This document shows positions 6,933 through 7,879 of a stretch of 7,879 nt of DNA, piece after piece. This DNA comes from an uncultured Dorea sp. (GTDB taxonomy: Bacteria; Bacillota; Clostridia; Lachnospirales; Lachnospiraceae). The notes under the pieces are model-generated. The model was not told the DNA's origin and made no database searches. It saw only the letters and a list, made by a program, of their open reading frames with translations. Both the position numbers and the translations under genes were made by a program. The stretch's first letter is position 1. The number at the start of each line of letters is the position of its first letter. The stretch lies in the NCBI RefSeq assembly GCF_934294775.1, contig NZ_CAKRAH010000083.1:1-7879 (forward strand), in the 5' to 3' direction.

Positions 6933-7879
6933 TTATTCTGTCACTCCTGCAAATGATATTGCAAGATTCTCCAGTGTCTGGCTGCTTAAGTTTCCTGTAC
7001 AATCCTCATCGCATCCTTCTAACCAGATATAAAGCTCGATTTCTACCGGCTCACCTGATTTTCCGGCTGATGTCCCGCTGATACTGCAAAGTTTCTGCGA
7101 ACCACTCTTCAGTGACACTTTCCCGGTTTCCTGCGTATAATTGCAATATGCATCTGACGTATATGGTCTGAATGCCACCGTCGTTCCGTCCGTCTTCGTA
7201 CAGTCCAGAACATTTCCTTCCTGTCCGTCGTCGGTATTATACTCTGCCTGCGGATTCTTCTTATCACTGATTGCAAATATATATTCTCCTGCAACCGCTC
7301 CATTTCTTCCCGGCTGGTGTACGACCAATCCAAGACGGATTGCTGAAGATATCGGATTATTCTCATCACTGTCTTTGAATCCGATATCAGCCACATAGAT
7401 GTCTGTAGTATTCCCATTCGTTCTAAGGAACAGATTCGTACGGTAATAGTCGCTGTATACACCATTTTGAAATAAATAAGCAACTCTGTCCGCCTGATTC
7501 TCATTTCCATCTTTGAATTCTGTAACCTTCTGGAATCCACCAGTAATGCGGTTCGTGGATACCGGTGTCAGTCTGCCTGCAAAGCTGTCCAGCACTGCTG
7601 CCGAACTATAGTCTCCGTCATAAGCATTACTGATCTGTAAGTTCACACCTGTACCAGCGGCCATACGCACATCCGTGGTATGACGGCTGGTGTTATAGAT
7701 ATACCAGGCATAGGTTGCTGCCATGGCGGCAATCAATGCAATCATTAAGGCTGCCATAGATGAAGTGAGCCGGTTTTTTAACTTCTTTGCGCTGTGGCCG
7801 GTCAATGGATCTGATTGGTTAACCACATTCTTATTATTGTTATTCTCAATATTATGATCATTATTGCTATATTTATTGT
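6933..7879 (-). CDS. Exported protein with SipW-type signal peptide (paralogue 1), 5' end unresolved at window edge
   Basis: The stop is at 6933-6935. An in-frame GTG at 7826 would give 297 residues but lacks a clear ribosome binding site. The frame stays open for at least 17 more Asn-rich codons to the right edge, so the true start may lie outside the window. Counting from 7826, a basic segment (K-K-L-K-N-R) precedes a hydrophobic stretch (about 22-43) ending T-Y-A-W-Y, a variant of the usual AWF. T-P-V-S-T lies at 87-91 and L-E-G-C-D-E-D-C-T at 269-277. There are five cysteines, three outside that motif. The remainder looks like an extracellular beta-rich domain. It is the first visible gene of the array, and its product is a predicted substrate of the SipW-like peptidase encoded further downstream. 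Function beyond being a surface or secreted protein is not recognised. Confidence 0.85.
   Translation of the reverse strand, partial: NKYSNNDHNIENNNNKNVVNQSDPLTGHSAKKLKNRLTSSMAALMIALIAAMAATYAWYIYNTSRHTTDVRMAAGTGVNLQISNAYDGDYSSAAVLDSFAGRLTPVSTNRITGGFQKVTEFKDGNENQADRVAYLFQNGVYSDYYRTNLFLRTNGNTTDIYVADIGFKDSDENNPISSAIRLGLVVHQPGRNGAVAGEYIFAISDKKNPQAEYNTDDGQEGNVLDCTKTDGTTVAFRPYTSDAYCNYTQETGKVSLKSGSQKLCSISGTSAGKSGEPVEIELYIWLEGCDEDCTGNLSSQTLENLAISFAGVTE

Noticed and set aside
4126..7879. TasA or camelysin (M73) identity for the exported proteins
   Set aside because: Only the signal peptide type is shared. The mature regions, the EGCDxxC motif and the lengths do not match TasA or camelysin as I know them.
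4126..7879. Sortase-anchored surface proteins
   Set aside because: None of the four C-termini has an LPXTG-type motif followed by a hydrophobic segment and basic tail. The Lys-rich tail of the fourth is not preceded by a membrane segment.

Overview
The window looks like low-to-moderate GC Gram-positive (Firmicutes) DNA, most likely a gut-type clostridium such as a Lachnospiraceae member. This rests on strong AGGAGG-type ribosome binding sites, a SipW-type (ER-type) signal peptidase with its matching 'AWF' signal peptides, and tight one-strand gene packing. No rRNA, tRNA or housekeeping marker is present, so the taxonomy is inference.

Everything supported lies on the minus strand and reads right to left as one compact seven-gene array, probably an operon. 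In transcription order it holds four exported proteins with SipW-type signal peptides (about 7879-6933, 6875-5898, 5857-5009 and 4968-4126). Next come a SipW-like signal peptidase with an unusual charged C-terminal tail (4071-3331) and a membrane-anchored McrB-like AAA+ ATPase (3309-1708). Last is a DUF2357/McrC-partner-like protein with a very long coiled coil that runs off the left edge (1599-1). Most gaps are 21 to 57 bp; the largest is 108 bp, before the last gene. The first gene probably also runs off the right edge.

The four secreted proteins are divergent paralogues. Each has a SipW-type signal segment, a PV[ST]T motif about 45-60 residues further on, and a C-terminal [LM]EG[CT]DxxC[ST] motif. 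The fourth has lost the first Cys of that motif and gained a Lys-rich tail. The peptidase presumably processes them.

The striking part is the second half. An McrB-type AAA+ motor normally pairs with McrC/DUF2357 proteins in restriction systems that target nucleic acid. Here it has N-terminal membrane segments and sits in a protein export operon. Its partner carries a heptad coiled coil that changes into at least eight consecutive 11-residue (hendecad) repeats. The peptidase also has a cytosolic Ala/Glu/Lys-rich tail. A reasonable hypothesis is a membrane-docked AAA+/coiled-coil machine linked to SipW-dependent export or assembly of surface proteins. A membrane-associated relative of McrBC-type defence is the alternative. 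The sequence does not decide between them.
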